Shown one piece after another: positions 63,872 through 64,000 of a DNA stretch of 64,000 nucleotides (position 1 is its first letter; every line of letters begins with the position of its first letter). Location: contig DYGX01000009.1 of assembly GCA_020724465.1 (NCBI GenBank), forward strand, positions 152,100-216,099. Reading direction: 5' to 3'. Position numbers and translations under genes: made by a program. The notes under the pieces were generated by a model that was not told where the DNA came from, searched no databases, and saw nothing but the letters and a program-made list of their open reading frames with translations. This DNA is from Thermoflexus sp. Lineage in GTDB: Bacteria > Chloroflexota > Anaerolineae > Aggregatilineales > Aggregatilineaceae.

Positions 63872-64000
63872 CACCCTTTCCTTCCGATAGCTCCCGGCCC
63901 CGCTCAAACCCGCAGCCAGGCACACGGCGATCTGTTTAGCCTTATTCAATACCTTCGCCAAAAATGAGGCGGGATAGGGCTTTCGCGTTAGAGTAGTAGT

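Overview
The window is a GC-rich (roughly two-thirds G+C by eye), densely coding bacterial chromosome segment. It has about 46 protein genes, one clear pseudogene and no visible tRNA, rRNA, CRISPR array or insertion sequence. Sugar-polymer enzymes, LacI and ROK regulators, a decaheme cytochrome and large glycosyltransferase-like membrane proteins dominate. This resembles a heterotrophic Chloroflexota of the Anaerolineae type; that is inferred from gene style only, because no marker gene is present.

Layout. 1-5641 (+): the 3' part of a glycerol-kinase-like FGGY kinase, a fucose-isomerase-like enzyme, a strong terminator, then a large membrane protein. 5653-8046 (-): GH95 fucosidase. 8135-8737: a small membrane protein and a 29-residue lysine-rich ORF. 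8900-14428 (-): five compact genes (beta-lactamase-fold hydrolase, GNAT, GH36 alpha-galactosidase, Gfo/Idh/MocA oxidoreductase, medium-chain dehydrogenase), divergent from a LacI regulator (14666-15706) that has a palindrome in its promoter. 15714-19268 (-): GH3 beta-glucosidase with its own LacI regulator. 19405-24694: alpha/beta hydrolase, then a GT2 transferase, a WecD-like acetyltransferase and a second large membrane protein. 24786-29514: a CopD/DUF2269-like membrane protein with a cytochrome c lipoprotein, aldose epimerase, a secreted M23 peptidase with a propeller-like tail, and a dienelactone-hydrolase-like protein.

The centrepiece is 29688-51538, sixteen minus-strand genes, many overlapping by 1-4 bases. 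It runs from a ROK regulator through an ABC sugar importer (no ATPase gene), a GH36/31-like hydrolase, an Asp/Glu-racemase-like protein, an FGGY kinase, a class II aldolase, a six-hairpin glycosidase, a URO-D-family protein, a tandem metallo-beta-lactamase protein, GH43, GH38, GH2 beta-mannosidase, a class II aldolase/adducin protein and a DUF1537 kinase, and it ends at a hairpin. A second URO-D paralogue and a second GH38 (51671-55264, +) diverge from the ROK gene; both transcription units share one AT-rich palindrome lying on two opposed -10 elements. Together this looks like a locus for import and breakdown of a mannose-containing glycan, with downstream kinase/aldolase steps. The roles of the URO-D, racemase-like and tandem MBL proteins are not explained by known mannan pathways.

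55360-59633 is a respiratory or redox block: a decaheme cytochrome built from two pentaheme repeats, an eight-helix membrane protein and a Crp/Fnr regulator with a 16-bp palindrome upstream. 59641-61461 is GH20 hexosaminidase. 61560-63871 (-) is a decaying exopolysaccharide gene cluster: a sugar-1-phosphate transferase broken by an amber codon plus an internal deletion that removes its catalytic segment, an apparent FemAB-DegT chimera, and a conserved polysaccharide-cluster protein.
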